DNA of 13,984 nt from Burkholderiales bacterium (lineage in GTDB: Bacteria > Pseudomonadota > Gammaproteobacteria > Burkholderiales > Burkholderiaceae_C): assembly GCA_947450745.1 (NCBI GenBank), contig CANFYD010000039.1:1-13984 (forward strand). The letters run 5' to 3'. The notes under the pieces were generated by a model that had not been told where the DNA came from, made no database searches, and was given only the letters and a program-made list of their open reading frames with translations. Positions 13,144 through 13,984 of this stretch are shown here, in pieces. Position numbers and translations under genes: made by a program. Position 1 is the stretch's first letter. Every line of letters starts with the position of its first letter.

Positions 13144-13984
13144 TCATTCTCTCCATCAACAGCCAGTCGACTGACCAGCACCTTGTCCACGCGCTTGCCG
13201 TCGAGGTCGACGACCTCGAACGACCAAGCGCTCCACTCCACCACATCGGCCGTGCGCGGCAAACGCCCCAGCAACAGCATGATCATGCCGGCCAGGGTGT
13301 TGTAACGCCCACGATCCTCTTCAGGCAGTTCTTTCAGGCCCAGGCGGTCTTTCAGCTCGGTCACCGGGATCAGGCCGTCCAGCAGCCAGCTCCCGTCCGC
13401 GCGTTGTACCGCCCAGGCATCCCCATCGCTCGGGGCATTGAATTCACCGGCGATCGCTTCCAGCACATCGCGCACCGAAATCACGCCCTGCACTTCGCCG
13501 TATTCATCCACTACAAAAACCAGTGGCGCATCAGACACGCGGAATTGCTCCAGCAGCTCCATGCCCGACAGCGTCTCGGGCACGAACACCGCCGCCTCCA
13601 AGTCCTGCACCAGCGACAGCGGCTGTCCGCTCAGCGCGCGCTGCAACAAGGCCTGCGCCGACACCACGCCCAGCACCTCGTTCAAGCTGCCACGGCAGAC
13701 CGGGTAACGGCTGTAGCCGTGGGCGCGTAGCACCTCCAGTACCTGCTGCGGCGCGTCGGCCACATCGAGCCAGGCGATTTCGGCCCGCGGAATCATCATC
13801 GAGCCGATCTCCCGGTCATCGAGCCGGAACACATTGCGCACCATCTGATGCTCGTGCTCCTCGATCACCCCGGCCTCGCGGCCCTCGTCCAGACTGGCGG
13901 CAATTTCTTCTTCGGTCACACCGCGCTGTGCCCGCCCGCTCAAGCCGATCAGGCCCAGCGTGGCCTCTGTGGCAAAAGTCAGGA
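13140..13984 (-). CDS. CorC/HlyC-type CBS-domain protein (hemolysin family), 5' part outside window
   Basis: C-terminal 281 or so residues of a CNNM/CorC-type protein. The frame is open through the right edge, so the TTG at 13943 is not the start and the membrane (DUF21/CNNM) domain lies outside, except for its last residues (LTFATEATLGLIGLSGRAQ). Visible: the VTEEEIAASLDEGREAGVIEEHE linker, a CBS pair (IGSMMIPRAEIAWLDV to LGVVSAQALL, then FVPETLSGMELLEQFR to GVISVRDVLEAI), and the C-terminal CorC/HlyC transporter-associated domain (WLLDGLIPVTELKDRLGL, GRYNTLAGMIMLLLGRLP, FEVVDLDGKRVDKV). Such proteins sit in the inner membrane and are linked to Mg2+/Co2+ export or homeostasis; the CBS pair usually binds adenine nucleotides. 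The stop overlaps the SapC-family start by 4 bp. Confident in the family, less so in the ion. Confidence 0.92.
   Translation of the reverse strand, partial: LTFATEATLGLIGLSGRAQRGVTEEEIAASLDEGREAGVIEEHEHQMVRNVFRLDDREIGSMMIPRAEIAWLDVADAPQQVLEVLRAHGYSRYPVCRGSLNEVLGVVSAQALLQRALSGQPLSLVQDLEAAVFVPETLSGMELLEQFRVSDAPLVFVVDEYGEVQGVISVRDVLEAIAGEFNAPSDGDAWAVQRADGSWLLDGLIPVTELKDRLGLKELPEEDRGRYNTLAGMIMLLLGRLPRTADVVEWSAWSFEVVDLDGKRVDKVLVSRLAVDGENE

Overview
The window is GC-rich, tightly packed bacterial DNA. Gene content (homogentisate pathway, IclR regulator, FeeM-like acyltransferase, SapC, type I secretion pair) and base composition suggest a betaproteobacterium, most likely Burkholderiales of the Comamonadaceae/Rubrivivax type. 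This placement is an inference from protein style only. Both ends of the window cut through genes.

Layout. Positions 2-2705 (+) hold the end of a type I secretion export operon: an HlyD-family membrane-fusion protein (5' end missing) coupled to a TolC-family outer-membrane protein. Positions 2683-8667 (-) hold an aromatic catabolic cluster. In transcription order it encodes an unusual metallo-beta-lactamase-fold hydrolase, an FAD-dependent aromatic hydroxylase, a small DUF2783 protein, homogentisate 1,2-dioxygenase (hmgA) and fumarylacetoacetase (fahA). A divergent IclR-family regulator (8824-9654, +) lies across an AT-rich control region with a perfect 12-bp palindrome. Then follow, all on the minus strand, a FeeM-like N-acyl amino acid synthase (9673-10356), a PcaB-like lyase-superfamily protein that has lost signature residues (10606-12024), a SapC-family protein (12385-13143) and the 3' part of a CorC/HlyC-type CBS-domain protein (13140-edge).

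How the genes work together. The flavoprotein and DUF2783 protein resemble the MhaA/MhaB two-component 3-hydroxyphenylacetate 6-hydroxylase of Pseudomonas putida. They overlap each other and hmgA by 4 bp each (ATGA junctions). The simplest reading is a module that hydroxylates 3-hydroxyphenylacetate to homogentisate, opens the ring (HmgA) and cleaves fumarylacetoacetate to fumarate and acetoacetate (FahA). Maleylacetoacetate isomerase is not in the window. The IclR protein is a plausible HmgR-type regulator.

Non-coding structure is unusually rich. The hmgA-fahA spacer is almost entirely three head-to-tail copies of a 50-59 bp repeat. A MITE-like element with GTAGGGCGGGTC-type inverted ends occurs twice (7566-7655 and 12194-12310). 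A degenerate hexamer repeat lies inside the hydroxylase gene. Several hairpins and palindromes mark likely terminators or operators. The best candidates for something new are the metallo-beta-lactamase-fold protein with half its metal site replaced, the PcaB-like protein with an eroded active site, and the tandem repeat inside the hmgA-fahA operon.
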